A stretch of 64,000 nt of DNA from Thalassospiraceae bacterium LMO-SO8 (GTDB lineage Bacteria; Pseudomonadota; Alphaproteobacteria; Rhodospirillales; Casp-alpha2): the NCBI GenBank assembly GCA_031655335.1, contig CP134226.1:2170001-2234000 (forward strand), read 5' to 3'. A program made the translations under genes and the position numbers. The notes beneath the pieces were generated by a model, which saw only the letters and a program-made list of their open reading frames with translations, ran no database searches and was not told where the DNA came from. Positions 26,717 through 36,045 of the stretch are shown here, in pieces. Positions within the stretch are counted from its first letter, which is position 1. Each line of letters opens with the position of its first letter.

Positions 26717-27040
26717 ATGTCTGACGCCTTCAAGGACCGGGAAAAAGGTTACGAAGCCAAGTACCAGTTGGACGAAGAACAGCGGTTCAAGGCGGAATCC
26801 CGGCGCAACAAGCTGCTGGGCCTGTGGCTGGCCGAGGCCTTCGGGCTGAAGGGCTCCGACGCCGACGCCTACGCCCGCGAAGTGGTCCTGGCCGATCTGG
26901 ACGAACCCGGCGTCGACGACGTGGTCCGCAAGGTCATGAGCGATATCGAAACGCGCGGCCTCGCGATCACCGAAGACCAGATCCGGCGCAAGCTCGACGA
27001 CCTGCTGCACACCGCGGCCGAGCAGATCAAAAGCGAATAA
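26717..27040 (+). CDS. F1-ATPase inhibitor zeta subunit (DUF1476)
   Basis: A 107-aa protein of the alphaproteobacterial zeta family, which inhibits ATP hydrolysis by the F1 sector by inserting its N-terminus into the rotor. The sequence begins SDAFKDREKGYEAKYQLDEEQRFKAE in two contiguous segments, and the four-helix core follows (RNKLLGLWLAE to LLHTAAEQI). Length and start match the family. It sits between purC and purB, its usual neighbourhood. Confidence 0.93.
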   Translation: MSDAFKDREKGYEAKYQLDEEQRFKAESRRNKLLGLWLAEAFGLKGSDADAYAREVVLADLDEPGVDDVVRKVMSDIETRGLAITEDQIRRKLDDLLHTAAEQIKSE

Positions 27041-27045
27041 TTTTC

Positions 27046-27342
27046 TCAGCTGTCTTTGTCAGGATACCGGCCGTCGCCTTTTAGGTGACGGCGGACCAGC
27101 GTCGCGTCCGCCTCGCCGCGCGACGGCAGGTTCAGGCTGCTCGAATGGCCGAAGCAGCGGATTCGGCCGTCCGCATCCATCTCGACGAATCCCGCCGACA
27201 CGGCCTTCAGGGGCCGTAGTTCCCCCGCCACCCAGCTATGGGTGAAGTCGTGGGGAAACAGCACGGGGGCCTCGCCCCGCGCCGAGGTGAACACGATGTA
27301 TTTCATGGGAAAGCCGGGCAGGGGATCGGGCTGGTCCGGCAT
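27046..27342 (-). CDS. Conserved hypothetical protein
   Basis: A 98-aa protein I do not recognise by function. It contains MKYIVFTSARGEAPVLFPHDF and HSWVAGELRPLKAVSAGFV, then a charged tail LVRRHLKGDGRYPDKDS. No signal peptide or membrane segment. GGAGG lies 8 bases before the ATG at 27342, so this start is preferred over the internal Met13. It follows purB with a 16-bp gap and is probably cotranscribed with it. Confidence 0.65.
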   Translation of the reverse strand: MPDQPDPLPGFPMKYIVFTSARGEAPVLFPHDFTHSWVAGELRPLKAVSAGFVEMDADGRIRCFGHSSSLNLPSRGEADATLVRRHLKGDGRYPDKDS

Positions 27343-27358
27343 TCCTTGACCCTCCGGT

Positions 27359-28750
<1,392 letters not shown>

Positions 28751-28887
28751 GGAAACTCCGTTTCAGGCGGGAAATTATAGTCTGCACGGCGTCGCGGACA
28801 AGCGGACATGCCAGACTGGGGCGGATTTGAAAAGACCCGACCGCCTATTTCCGGGAATTTACGGCATTCCGGGGATATATTCAGGCC

Positions 28888-29886
28888 ATGGATGAGCTCA
28901 GCACTCCGGCCGATCTTCCGGTGATTCCCCTGATCGACGCCGGGCGGGGCGGGGCGCCCGCCGTGGCCGAGGCCGAACGGGCGCGCTTCGAGGACCTGTT
29001 CCGCGCGGGCCGCGATCATTACGGCCCCCTGTTTTTGGGCCTGGGCGACCGCGTGACGCGGGCCTGGCTTGCCGATTGCCCCACGCCTTACCGCGCCGAT
29101 CTCGACGCCTGCGCCGGGATGCTGGGGGCGGCCGGCGTCTACATGCTGAACCTCTCCTATGAATGGTCCTGCACCACGGCCGTGGGATGCCCGCCCTCGG
29201 GCCGCGGCAACCGCATGTTGCGCGCCCTCGACTGGCCGCTCCACGGCCTGGGCCGCAACGTGGTGGTCGCGCGTCAGGCAGGCGGCGCGGGGGGGTGGCT
29301 CAACGTCACCTGGCCGGGGTTCGTGGGGGCCGCGACGGCCCTGGCGCCGGGGCGGTTTTCGGCGGCGCTCAACCAGCCACCCATGAAGACATGCACCGCC
29401 AGTTGCTGGCTCGACTGGGCGATCGAGCGGACCCGGGTGTGGCGGCGGCGTCTGCTGCCGCCGACGCATCTGCTGCGTCTGGCCTTCGAGACCTGTCCGA
29501 CCTATGACGCGGCGAAAATCCTGCTTGCCGAAACGCCGATCGCCGTGCCCGCCTTCTTCTCCCTGTCGGGGACGGAGCCGCATGAAGGCTGCGTCATCGA
29601 ACGCACGGAAACCGACGCCTTCATCCGTGACGGCGGCGCCGCGGCCATCGCCAACCACTGGGTCGCCGGGCCCTTCACGGGCCGCCTGCGGGGGATCGAC
29701 AGCCCGGGCCGCCTGGCCCGGATGGACGCCTGCCGGGACGAGGTCGAGGACGGCTTCGGCTGGGTTGTTCCGCCGATTTTGAATTCGACCACGCGGCTTG
29801 CCGTCGTCGCCAACGCGGCCACGGGGGGCCTGCGCGTGCGGGGTTACGAGGCGGCGGGGGTGGCGACCCGCGACTTCATCCTGTGA
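28888..29886 (+). CDS. Acid ceramidase/NAAA-like Ntn hydrolase
   Basis: A 332-aa protein whose centre reads EWSCTTAVGC followed by RALDW. This aligns with the processing site of acid ceramidase and N-acylethanolamine amidase: a Cys that becomes the N-terminal nucleophile (C95) followed about 20 residues later by an R-x-x-D-W motif (D115). Further support is NVTWPGFVGAATALAPGRFS and the Asn in SAALNQPP. The family hydrolyses linear amide bonds of acylated amines. If autoprocessed, it would yield an alpha chain of about 94 and a beta chain of about 238 residues. No signal peptide is evident, so a cytoplasmic location is likely. Function is inferred from motifs. Confidence 0.66.
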   Translation: MDELSTPADLPVIPLIDAGRGGAPAVAEAERARFEDLFRAGRDHYGPLFLGLGDRVTRAWLADCPTPYRADLDACAGMLGAAGVYMLNLSYEWSCTTAVGCPPSGRGNRMLRALDWPLHGLGRNVVVARQAGGAGGWLNVTWPGFVGAATALAPGRFSAALNQPPMKTCTASCWLDWAIERTRVWRRRLLPPTHLLRLAFETCPTYDAAKILLAETPIAVPAFFSLSGTEPHEGCVIERTETDAFIRDGGAAAIANHWVAGPFTGRLRGIDSPGRLARMDACRDEVEDGFGWVVPPILNSTTRLAVVANAATGGLRVRGYEAAGVATRDFIL

Positions 29887-29990
29887 CTTTATCGTGTGAC
29901 TTTGGTCATTGACGGTCGGACCCGGTTTACTAGACTGCCGGACCCGGGGGGGCTCCTGGAACTGCGTGACGCAAGTTGAAGGAGACATCC

Positions 29991-31358
29991 ATGAATCTGT
30001 TCACTCTGCTGAAGGTCCGTGCGGCCGAAGGCCGGCCGATCCGCGTCGGGCTGATCGGCGCCGGCAAGTTCGGCTCCATGTATCTGGCCCAGGCGCCGAA
30101 GACGCCGGGTGTGCACGTCGCGGGCGTGGTTGACCTGAACCCGGCCAACGCCCGGGCCAATCTGGACCGGGTCGGCTGGTCGGCGGCGCGCACCAACGTG
30201 GCTTCTCTCGACGCCGCCGTGAAATCGGGCCAAACCTATCTGTTCGACGACTGGCGGGCCCTGGTCACTCATCCCGCCATCGACATCGTCGTCGAATGCA
30301 CCGGCAATCCCGTGGCCGCGGTCGATCATTGTCTGGCCGCCTTCGCCGCCGGCAAGCATGTCGTCAACGTGACGGTCGAGGCCGATGCCTTCTGCGGGCC
30401 GCTGCTGGCCGCCAAGGCCGGGGACGCCGGAGTGATCTATTCGCTCGCCTACGGCGATCAGCCGGCGCTGGCGTGCGAGCTGGTCGACTGGGCGCGCACG
30501 GCGGGTTTTCCCGTGGTCGCCGCCGGGCGCGGTCATAAATGGTTGCCGCATTTCCGGGAATCGACGCCGGACACGGTATGGGACCATTGGGGGCTGAGCG
30601 CCGAACAGGCCAAGGCCGGGGGGCTCAACCCCAAGATGTTCAACGCCTTCCTCGACGGCTCCAAGCCCGCCATCGAAACCGCCGCCATCGCCAACGCGAC
30701 GGGGCTCGAGGCGCCCGAGGACGGCCTCGCCTTCCCGCCCGGTTCCATCGACGACATTCCGACCCTGATGCGCCCCCGCGACGAAGGCGGGATTTTGGAA
30801 AAGAAGGGCCTGGTCGAGGCCGTGGCTTCGCTGCGCACGGACGGCACGCCGATCCCCCACGACATCCGCAAGGGGGTGTGGGTCTGCGTCGAGGCCGATA
30901 CGGACTACATCCGCCGCTGTTTCGAGGAATACCAGGTCACCACCGACCCCTCCGGCCGCTACATGTGCAACTACAAGAAATGGCACATGATCGGTCTGGA
31001 ACTGGGGATCTCCGTCGCCTCCATCGGCCTGCGGGGGGAGCCCACGGGGGTCGCCACCTGCTTCAACGCCGACGTGGTGGCCACGGCCAAGCGGGCTCTC
31101 GCCCCCGGCGACATGCTGGACGGCGAAGGCGGGGCGACCGTGTTCGGCAAGTTGCAGCCGGCGGCCAAATCCATGGCCGAGGGGCGCCTGCCGCTGGGCC
31201 TCGCCCATCAGCTGAAGGTCGTCCGCCCCGTGGCCAAGGACGCCATGCTGACCTGGGACGACGTCGCCGTGGACGAAACCCAGAGCGCCACGCAAATCCG
31301 CCGCGAGATGGAAGTCATGTTCGGCGGCGGCGCGGCGGGCGCGCGGCTGGCGGGCTGA
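29991..31358 (+). CDS. NAD(P)-dependent homoserine-dehydrogenase-like oxidoreductase with SAF domain
   Basis: A 455-aa protein with an N-terminal Rossmann fold (VGLIGAGKFGSMYL near 20; VECTGNPVAAVDH near 100), a middle homoserine-dehydrogenase-like region, and a C-terminal SAF domain (ALAPGDMLDGEGGATVFGKL, near 365-385). Proteins of this architecture are often labelled FlgA-like because of SAF, but they are probably sugar-acid or branched-polyol dehydrogenases. GAAGGAGA precedes the ATG at 29991; 5 upstream in-frame codons contain that ribosome site and are excluded. Its substrate cannot be read from the context. Confidence 0.75.
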   Translation: MNLFTLLKVRAAEGRPIRVGLIGAGKFGSMYLAQAPKTPGVHVAGVVDLNPANARANLDRVGWSAARTNVASLDAAVKSGQTYLFDDWRALVTHPAIDIVVECTGNPVAAVDHCLAAFAAGKHVVNVTVEADAFCGPLLAAKAGDAGVIYSLAYGDQPALACELVDWARTAGFPVVAAGRGHKWLPHFRESTPDTVWDHWGLSAEQAKAGGLNPKMFNAFLDGSKPAIETAAIANATGLEAPEDGLAFPPGSIDDIPTLMRPRDEGGILEKKGLVEAVASLRTDGTPIPHDIRKGVWVCVEADTDYIRRCFEEYQVTTDPSGRYMCNYKKWHMIGLELGISVASIGLRGEPTGVATCFNADVVATAKRALAPGDMLDGEGGATVFGKLQPAAKSMAEGRLPLGLAHQLKVVRPVAKDAMLTWDDVAVDETQSATQIRREMEVMFGGGAAGARLAG

Positions 31359-31444
31359 CAACGGGCGGGCCGACAATTCGGCGGACTTGTCAGGATGCGG
31401 TCACCCGGCGGACCTAGAACGGGGTGTGTTTGAAAGGAATCTTG

Positions 31445-31939
31445 ATGGTGTCACCACTGCCCGGGGACGGGGGAAGCATCCCCAAGTCCGTCCGCCGTCT
31501 GGTCGAGGAAAAGGGCTCGGCCGTCTCGACCATTTCGCCCGACGATCTGGTCGTCGACGCGGCCCGCATGATGGCGGAAGAAAAGATCGGCGTGCTGGTC
31601 TGCTGCGACGACCCGACGATCGTTTCGGGCGTCATTTCCGAACGCGACATCGTGCGTGTGTTCGCCGAACATCCCGAAGGCGTGGGCGCGATGCTGGTCC
31701 ATGACGTGATGACCAGGGACGTGCGGACCTGCCACATGGACGACGACATCGCGACGGCCATGGCGATCATGCAGAAGGGCGGGTTCCGCCATCTGCCCGT
31801 CGTCGACGACGGCCGCCTGCGCGCTCTGATCAGCGCCACCGACATCCTGATGTTCTATATGAAATACGCCAACCTGAACGACCGCCAGGTCATCCTGGCG
31901 ATCATCCTGGAATCAGGCCTGGTCTATCCTGGCGGCTGA
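31445..31939 (+). CDS. CBS domain protein
   Basis: A 164-aa protein made of two CBS motifs: VSTISPDDLVVDAARMMAEE with GVISERDIVR, then VMTRDVRTCHMDDDIATAM with LRALISATDIL. Tandem CBS domains form a Bateman module that senses adenine nucleotides or similar ligands. There is no effector domain, so it probably regulates a partner protein. AAAGGA lies about 6 bases before the ATG at 31445; the GTG at 31424 overlaps that site. Confidence 0.88.
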   Translation: MVSPLPGDGGSIPKSVRRLVEEKGSAVSTISPDDLVVDAARMMAEEKIGVLVCCDDPTIVSGVISERDIVRVFAEHPEGVGAMLVHDVMTRDVRTCHMDDDIATAMAIMQKGGFRHLPVVDDGRLRALISATDILMFYMKYANLNDRQVILAIILESGLVYPGG

Positions 31940-32022
31940 GTGGCGGCCCGGCGGAAAACGTCCGAAAACAGCGGAAACCAGCCATTTGTGGATGCCGGCG
32001 GCGTGTATCACGGGGGCGTAAT

Positions 32023-32050
32023 TTGACATTTCCGATAAAAACAGTAGGGT
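32023..32050 (+). promoter_or_regulatory. Candidate promoter upstream of the ect leader ORF
   Basis: TTGACA at 32023-32028 is followed after 16 bp by TAGGGT (32045-32050). It is the only sigma70-like pair seen between the CBS gene and ectA. Transcription from it would give a leader of about 300 nt before ectA. Confidence 0.5.
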
Positions 32051-32068
32051 TTGGCCCGATGTTTGAGA

Positions 32069-32245
32069 ATGATTTCAGCACCTATGGAAGTGATTGACCT
32101 GATCGCCCGAGATAAGGTTTTCACCCTGCGCGAACAGGCCGCAGAGGTGCCTCAGTGCATCCGCAGCACCGTCGCCCCGACCTGGGTGTTCATTGGCAAA
32201 TACGCCATGCCGGATTCCGAACATCTGATCCCCTTCCAGGACTGA
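32069..32245 (+). CDS. Small ORF upstream of ectA, unknown function
   Basis: A 58-codon ORF (or 53 codons from the ATG at 32084, MEVIDLIARDKVFTLREQ...). I do not recognise it. From the second ATG the third codon positions are strongly G/C, as in real genes here, which supports coding. There is no clear ribosome site for either start, and the predicted transcript begins only about 12 nt upstream of 32069. Its stop codon lies 1 bp before a pair of mutually exclusive hairpins and 110 bp before ectA, so it may be a leader peptide or an independent small protein. Confidence 0.42.
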   Translation: MISAPMEVIDLIARDKVFTLREQAAEVPQCIRSTVAPTWVFIGKYAMPDSEHLIPFQD

Positions 32246-32246
32246 T

Positions 32247-32315
32247 ACCGACACCAGTCGGTCCTTTGGGCCGACAATTGAACCACCGTGCTCGCGGATG
32301 TGAGCACGGTTCTTT
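32247..32315 (+). promoter_or_regulatory. Putative attenuator/leader structure before ectA
   Basis: Segment A (ACCGAC, 32247-32252) can pair with B (GTCGGT, 32257-32262). Alternatively B extended (GTCGGTCC, 32257-32264) pairs with C (GGGCCGAC, 32268-32275). These pairings exclude one another. A third perfect 9-bp stem, ACCGTGCTC (32285-32293) with GAGCACGGT (32302-32310), is followed by TCTTTCC and resembles a terminator. ectA begins 45 nt later. Confidence 0.45.
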
Positions 32316-32355
32316 CCGTACGTTCATATCTCCAGAAAAATAACAGGAAAAATTC

Positions 32356-32964
32356 ATGCCCGACCAAGCACTGACAACTGAACCCTCGGATCCTGCAACT
32401 AGGAATGGCGGGGGCTCCCTTACACCGATCGAGGTCAAAGTCGCCGCCACTGAAGCCGTACTTGACGTCGATGGTGTTGGCATACGTGCCCCGTCCTTAG
32501 GCGAGGGCGCGTTGATGTGGGAACTGGCGCGCGACGCGGGCGGGTTGGACCTGAATTCCCCTTACGCATACATGATGGCGGGCCGCCATTTTCAAAGCAC
32601 CTGTGCCATTGCCGAGGTTTATGGAAAACCCGCCGGTTTCGTCATGGCGCACCGCATTCCGTCGCGCCCGGATGTCCTGTTTATCTGGCAGGTCGCCGTG
32701 TTGCCGGATTTTCGCGGCCTCGGCATCGCGAAACGGATGTTCGACCATCTCCTCGAGCGAGAAGAAAACGCAGGCGTGCGCACCATGGAAGCCACGGTGA
32801 CGTCGTCGAACAAGGCCTCCGCCGCGCTGTTCGCGGCTTTCGCCAAAAGCCGCAATGCTGAATTGGACGTGCGCACCGGCTTCACCGCCGCCGATTTCCC
32901 CGATGGTCATGGTCACGAGGCGGAAGACCTCTACGTGATTGCGCCCATCGCCGACATTACCTAA
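32356..32964 (+). CDS. ectA: Diaminobutyrate acetyltransferase
   Basis: A 202-aa GNAT acetyltransferase that converts L-2,4-diaminobutyrate to N-gamma-acetyl-diaminobutyrate, the second step of ectoine synthesis. GNAT features are IWQVAVLPDFRGLGIAKRMF (acetyl-CoA-binding R-G-x-G-x-A loop) and TVTSSNKASAALF; RAPSLGEGALMWELARDAG is EctA-typical. The first 30 residues are a poorly conserved extension. ACAGGAAA lies a few bases before the ATG. First gene of ectABC; base use is less GC-rich than in neighbouring housekeeping genes. Confidence 0.95.
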   Translation: MPDQALTTEPSDPATRNGGGSLTPIEVKVAATEAVLDVDGVGIRAPSLGEGALMWELARDAGGLDLNSPYAYMMAGRHFQSTCAIAEVYGKPAGFVMAHRIPSRPDVLFIWQVAVLPDFRGLGIAKRMFDHLLEREENAGVRTMEATVTSSNKASAALFAAFAKSRNAELDVRTGFTAADFPDGHGHEAEDLYVIAPIADIT

Positions 32965-32986
32965 AGCCCAGAACGAGGATTACCCG

Positions 32987-34267
32987 ATGAAAACCTTCGA
33001 AAAGCATGAATCCAATGTCCGTGGCTATATCCGCAACTTCCCCACGGTTTTCGCCAAGGCCAAGGACGCCAAGCTGACCGACAAGGACGGCACGCAGTAC
33101 ATCGACTTTTTCGCTGGCGCGGGTGTGCTGAACTACGGTCACAACAACGCCGAGCTTAAAGAGGCCGTCATGGATTACATGGCCCAAGACGGCATCATAC
33201 ACGGCCTTGATATGGGGACCGAAGCCAAGGAAACGTTCCTGAAGACCTTCCATGAGGTGATCTTGAAGCCGCGCGGAATGGACTACAAAATCCAGTTCCC
33301 CGGCCCCACCGGCACCAATGCGGTGGAAAGTGCGCTTAAGCTTGCGCGCAAGGTCACGGGCCGCACCAACGTGGTGAGTTTCACCAATGCCTTTCACGGC
33401 ATGACGGCGGGGGCTTTGGCATTGACCGGCAACGCATCCAAGCGTGCGGGCGCGGGCATGCCGCTGAACAACGTCACCACCATGCCCTTTGACGGCTATA
33501 TGGGCAAAGACGTCGATACGCTCGATTACTTCGAAAAGACGTTGACGGACGCAGGCAGCGGCATCGACAAGCCCGCCGCCGTGATTGTCGAAACGGTCCA
33601 GGGCGAGGGCGGCATCAACCTCGCTGGTTGGCAATGGCTGCGCAGGTTGCGCGCCATCTGCACCCAGTACGATATCTTGATGATCGTTGACGACATCCAG
33701 ATGGGGTGTGGGCGGACCGGCCCGTTCTTCAGCTTCGAGCCCGCCGCCGTCAAACCGGATTTGATCTGTCTGTCCAAGGCCATCAGCGGATTGGGCCTGC
33801 CGATGGCTCTGGTTCTGATTCGCCCGGACTTGGATATCTGGAAACCCGGCGAACACAACGGCACGTTCCGGGGCAATAACCTGGCCTTCGTATCGGCGGC
33901 CAAGGCCCTGGATTACTGGCGTGACGGCGCGTTGGAAGAAGACGTCGCCATCAAAGGGCGGCGCATTCGCGAACGTCTTTCTGAAATCGTCGACGCTCAC
34001 CCGGAAGCCAACTTGCGTGTCCGTGGACGTGGGATGATCCAGGGACTGGTCAGCGAAGAGGACGGCCTTGCCGTCGATATTTGCCAAGAAGCTTTTGAAA
34101 ACGGCCTGGTGATGGAAACAGCCGGCGTTGATGACCAGGTCGCCAAGGTCATGCCGCCGCTGACCATCGATGATCTGACCCTTGATAAAGGGCTGGATAC
34201 GCTGGTTGAAGCCGCGGAGCGCGTCATCAAAAAGCGTGCTTCTGAAAACGCGACGGACGCGGCCTAA
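32987..34267 (+). CDS. ectB: Diaminobutyrate-2-oxoglutarate transaminase
   Basis: A 426-aa class III PLP aminotransferase that makes diaminobutyrate from aspartate semialdehyde and glutamate, the first ectoine step. Visible are the N-terminus [19 protein letters not shown], the cofactor region [29 protein letters not shown] with the PLP-ring aspartate, and [11 protein letters not shown] with the PLP lysine. ATG at 32987 is 22 bp after ectA; an earlier in-frame ORF start overlaps ectA and is not used. Aspartate semialdehyde would come from the general lysC pathway; no dedicated aspartokinase is in this operon. Confidence 0.97.
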   Translation: MKTFEKHESNVRGYIRNFPTVFAKAKDAKLTDKDGTQYIDFFAGAGVLNYGHNNAELKEAVMDYMAQDGIIHGLDMGTEAKETFLKTFHEVILKPRGMDYKIQFPGPTGTNAVESALKLARKVTGRTNVVSFTNAFHGMTAGALALTGNASKRAGAGMPLNNVTTMPFDGYMGKDVDTLDYFEKTLTDAGSGIDKPAAVIVETVQGEGGINLAGWQWLRRLRAICTQYDILMIVDDIQMGCGRTGPFFSFEPAAVKPDLICLSKAISGLGLPMALVLIRPDLDIWKPGEHNGTFRGNNLAFVSAAKALDYWRDGALEEDVAIKGRRIRERLSEIVDAHPEANLRVRGRGMIQGLVSEEDGLAVDICQEAFENGLVMETAGVDDQVAKVMPPLTIDDLTLDKGLDTLVEAAERVIKKRASENATDAA

Positions 34268-34284
34268 AGAAAGATCAAAAAAAC

Positions 34285-34671
34285 ATGATTGTGAAGAAAC
34301 TCGACGACGTGCTCGGCACCGAGCACGAAGTCAAAGGCGGCACTTGGACCAGCCGCCGCCTGATCCTGCGCGACGCCGGCATGGGCTTTTCCATGCACGA
34401 CACCTTGATCCACGCCGGAACGGAAACGCTGATCTGGTACAAAAACCACCTGGAAGCCGTTTACTGCATCGAAGGCAAGGGCGAGATCGAGGTGCTGCCC
34501 GATGGCCCCGTCTACCCGATCGAGCCCGGCACGCTCTACGCCCTGAACGGCAATGAAAAGCACTTGCTGCGGGCCGAGGAAGAGATGCGCATGATCTGCA
34601 CCTTCAACCCGCCCTTGACGGGCCTTGAAGTGCATGATGAGGACGGCGTGTATCCGGCCCTCGCCGAGTAA
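34285..34671 (+). CDS. ectC: L-ectoine synthase
   Basis: A 128-aa cupin enzyme that cyclises N-gamma-acetyl-diaminobutyrate to ectoine. It begins [19 protein letters not shown] and contains [35 protein letters not shown] (cupin motif) and [16 protein letters not shown]. It closes the ectABC operon 17 bp after ectB. No ectD hydroxylase follows, so the product is ectoine rather than hydroxyectoine unless ectD lies elsewhere. I saw nothing of note in the gap to 34848. Confidence 0.97.
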   Translation: MIVKKLDDVLGTEHEVKGGTWTSRRLILRDAGMGFSMHDTLIHAGTETLIWYKNHLEAVYCIEGKGEIEVLPDGPVYPIEPGTLYALNGNEKHLLRAEEEMRMICTFNPPLTGLEVHDEDGVYPALAE

Positions 34672-34848
34672 CGCTCTCTTCGCCAAAGGGTGCGATGGGT
34701 CAAAGGCGGCCGTTTATCAACGACGATTGCGGTCTCCGCGTTGGCCCCGAAGGACCACGGAGTGATCGGTGGATCGACGGGGGGCCAGAACCCGAAACTC
34801 CGTTTTGGTCCTGCCGAATGTATCGCAGGCCCCGGGGTGGCGGGTCGC

Positions 34849-35283
34849 TCAATGGCCGACGGTTTCCCCGCCCTCGCCGCCGAACCGGGTGGCGGCCCAG
34901 CCGATGGCGAGGCCGACCACCGCACCCTCGGCCGCGAACCACCAGGGGGAGGTCAGCGGGCTGCCGAAGCCGAAGATGTTGATCAGCACGGCTTCCATGA
35001 AATCGTAGGCGAAGAAGGTCAGGACGAAGTTCATCCAGGCCCCCAGGATCGTCGCGCGCGCCCACCAGGGCAGCGGCAGGTGCAGCACCGGGTGCCAGGT
35101 GATCACCCCCGCCAGCCCGATGATGGCGCCCAGGGTCGTGTACCAGAACAGGATGCCGAAACGCACCAGCCAGCCGACATCGGCCATGAAATAGGGAAAG
35201 CTGAGAAAGCCGGCGAGCCCGACCAGGAAGCCGAGCGCCTTGCCGATGGCGATCCGGGTGACGAGGGATGGGCGGTCGAACAT
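34849..35283 (-). CDS. Hypothetical membrane protein, about four helices
   Basis: A 144-aa hydrophobic protein I do not recognise. Helices are predicted at about 13-33 (GKALGFLVGLAGFLSFPYF), 42-62, 76-98 (ATILGAWMNFVLTFFAYDF region) and 112-132. GGAGG about 9 bases before the ATG at 35283 supports the start. It is transcribed toward ectC and is monocistronic as far as can be seen. Confidence 0.65.
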   Translation of the reverse strand: MFDRPSLVTRIAIGKALGFLVGLAGFLSFPYFMADVGWLVRFGILFWYTTLGAIIGLAGVITWHPVLHLPLPWWARATILGAWMNFVLTFFAYDFMEAVLINIFGFGSPLTSPWWFAAEGAVVGLAIGWAATRFGGEGGETVGH

Positions 35284-35370
35284 GGGGGCGGGCCTCCTTC
35301 GGAATGACGAAGGGTCAGCCTAGCATCCCGGCAAGGCGCCGCCTTGATCTGGATTAAGTTTCGCCGGCGA

Positions 35371-36012
35371 TCACGTATAGGGGTGAAAGCCCGGCCGTTC
35401 CATGGTGAACAGGGTGTCGGCGGTGACTTCCGAATAATCTTGATAGCCCATGCGTGCGATGGGGTGCAGCTTGCCGATGTCGATCTGGCCGTTATCCATG
35501 ATCAGATCGTCGGCGATGTGGATGCCCACGACCTCGCCGAACACCACGGTGTAAAGGTGTTCGCCCTTGGTGTTGGGCAGTTCCACCGACTGCACGACCT
35601 TGCATTCGAAATGGATGGGCGATTCCTTGACGCGCGGCGGCTTGACCAGGGTGGACGGGATCGGCGTCAACCCGGCCAGCGCCAATTCGTCCTGGTCCGG
35701 GCCCAGGTCGGCGGAGGTCTGGTTCATGGCGTCGCGCGTGTCCCAGGTCGCGAAGTTGTGCACGAATTCGCCGGTTTCCAGCGCGTTGCGCAGGGAATCC
35801 TTGCGGCCGTCGGCGCCGTCGACCCGGCTGGCGCCGGCCGAAAACATCACCGTCGGCGGGTTGTAGGCGACGCCGTTGAAAAAGCTGTAGGGCGCCAGGT
35901 TCACGTTGCCCGCCTTGTCCACGGTGGTGATCCAGCCGATGGGCCGGGGCACGACCAGGCTGTTGAAGGGGTTCTTGGTCAGGCCGTGGCCGTCCTTGGG
36001 TTCGTAAAACAT
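35371..36012 (-). CDS. Flavin reductase-like FMN-binding protein
   Basis: A 213-aa split-barrel protein of the flavin-reductase-like family. Diagnostic are NSLVVPRPIGWITTVDKAGNVN in two adjacent segments, APYSFFNGVAYNPPTVMFSAG and the later FVHNFATWDTRDAMN. Such proteins bind FMN and use NAD(P)H, sometimes supplying reduced flavin to monooxygenases. It is 33 bp downstream of an MFS transporter on the same strand; they probably form an operon, although no monooxygenase is nearby. Confidence 0.86.
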   Translation of the reverse strand: MFYEPKDGHGLTKNPFNSLVVPRPIGWITTVDKAGNVNLAPYSFFNGVAYNPPTVMFSAGASRVDGADGRKDSLRNALETGEFVHNFATWDTRDAMNQTSADLGPDQDELALAGLTPIPSTLVKPPRVKESPIHFECKVVQSVELPNTKGEHLYTVVFGEVVGIHIADDLIMDNGQIDIGKLHPIARMGYQDYSEVTADTLFTMERPGFHPYT

Positions 36013-36045
36013 GGGTGTTTCCTTAAAGGCTGGGTCGCGTGGGCG

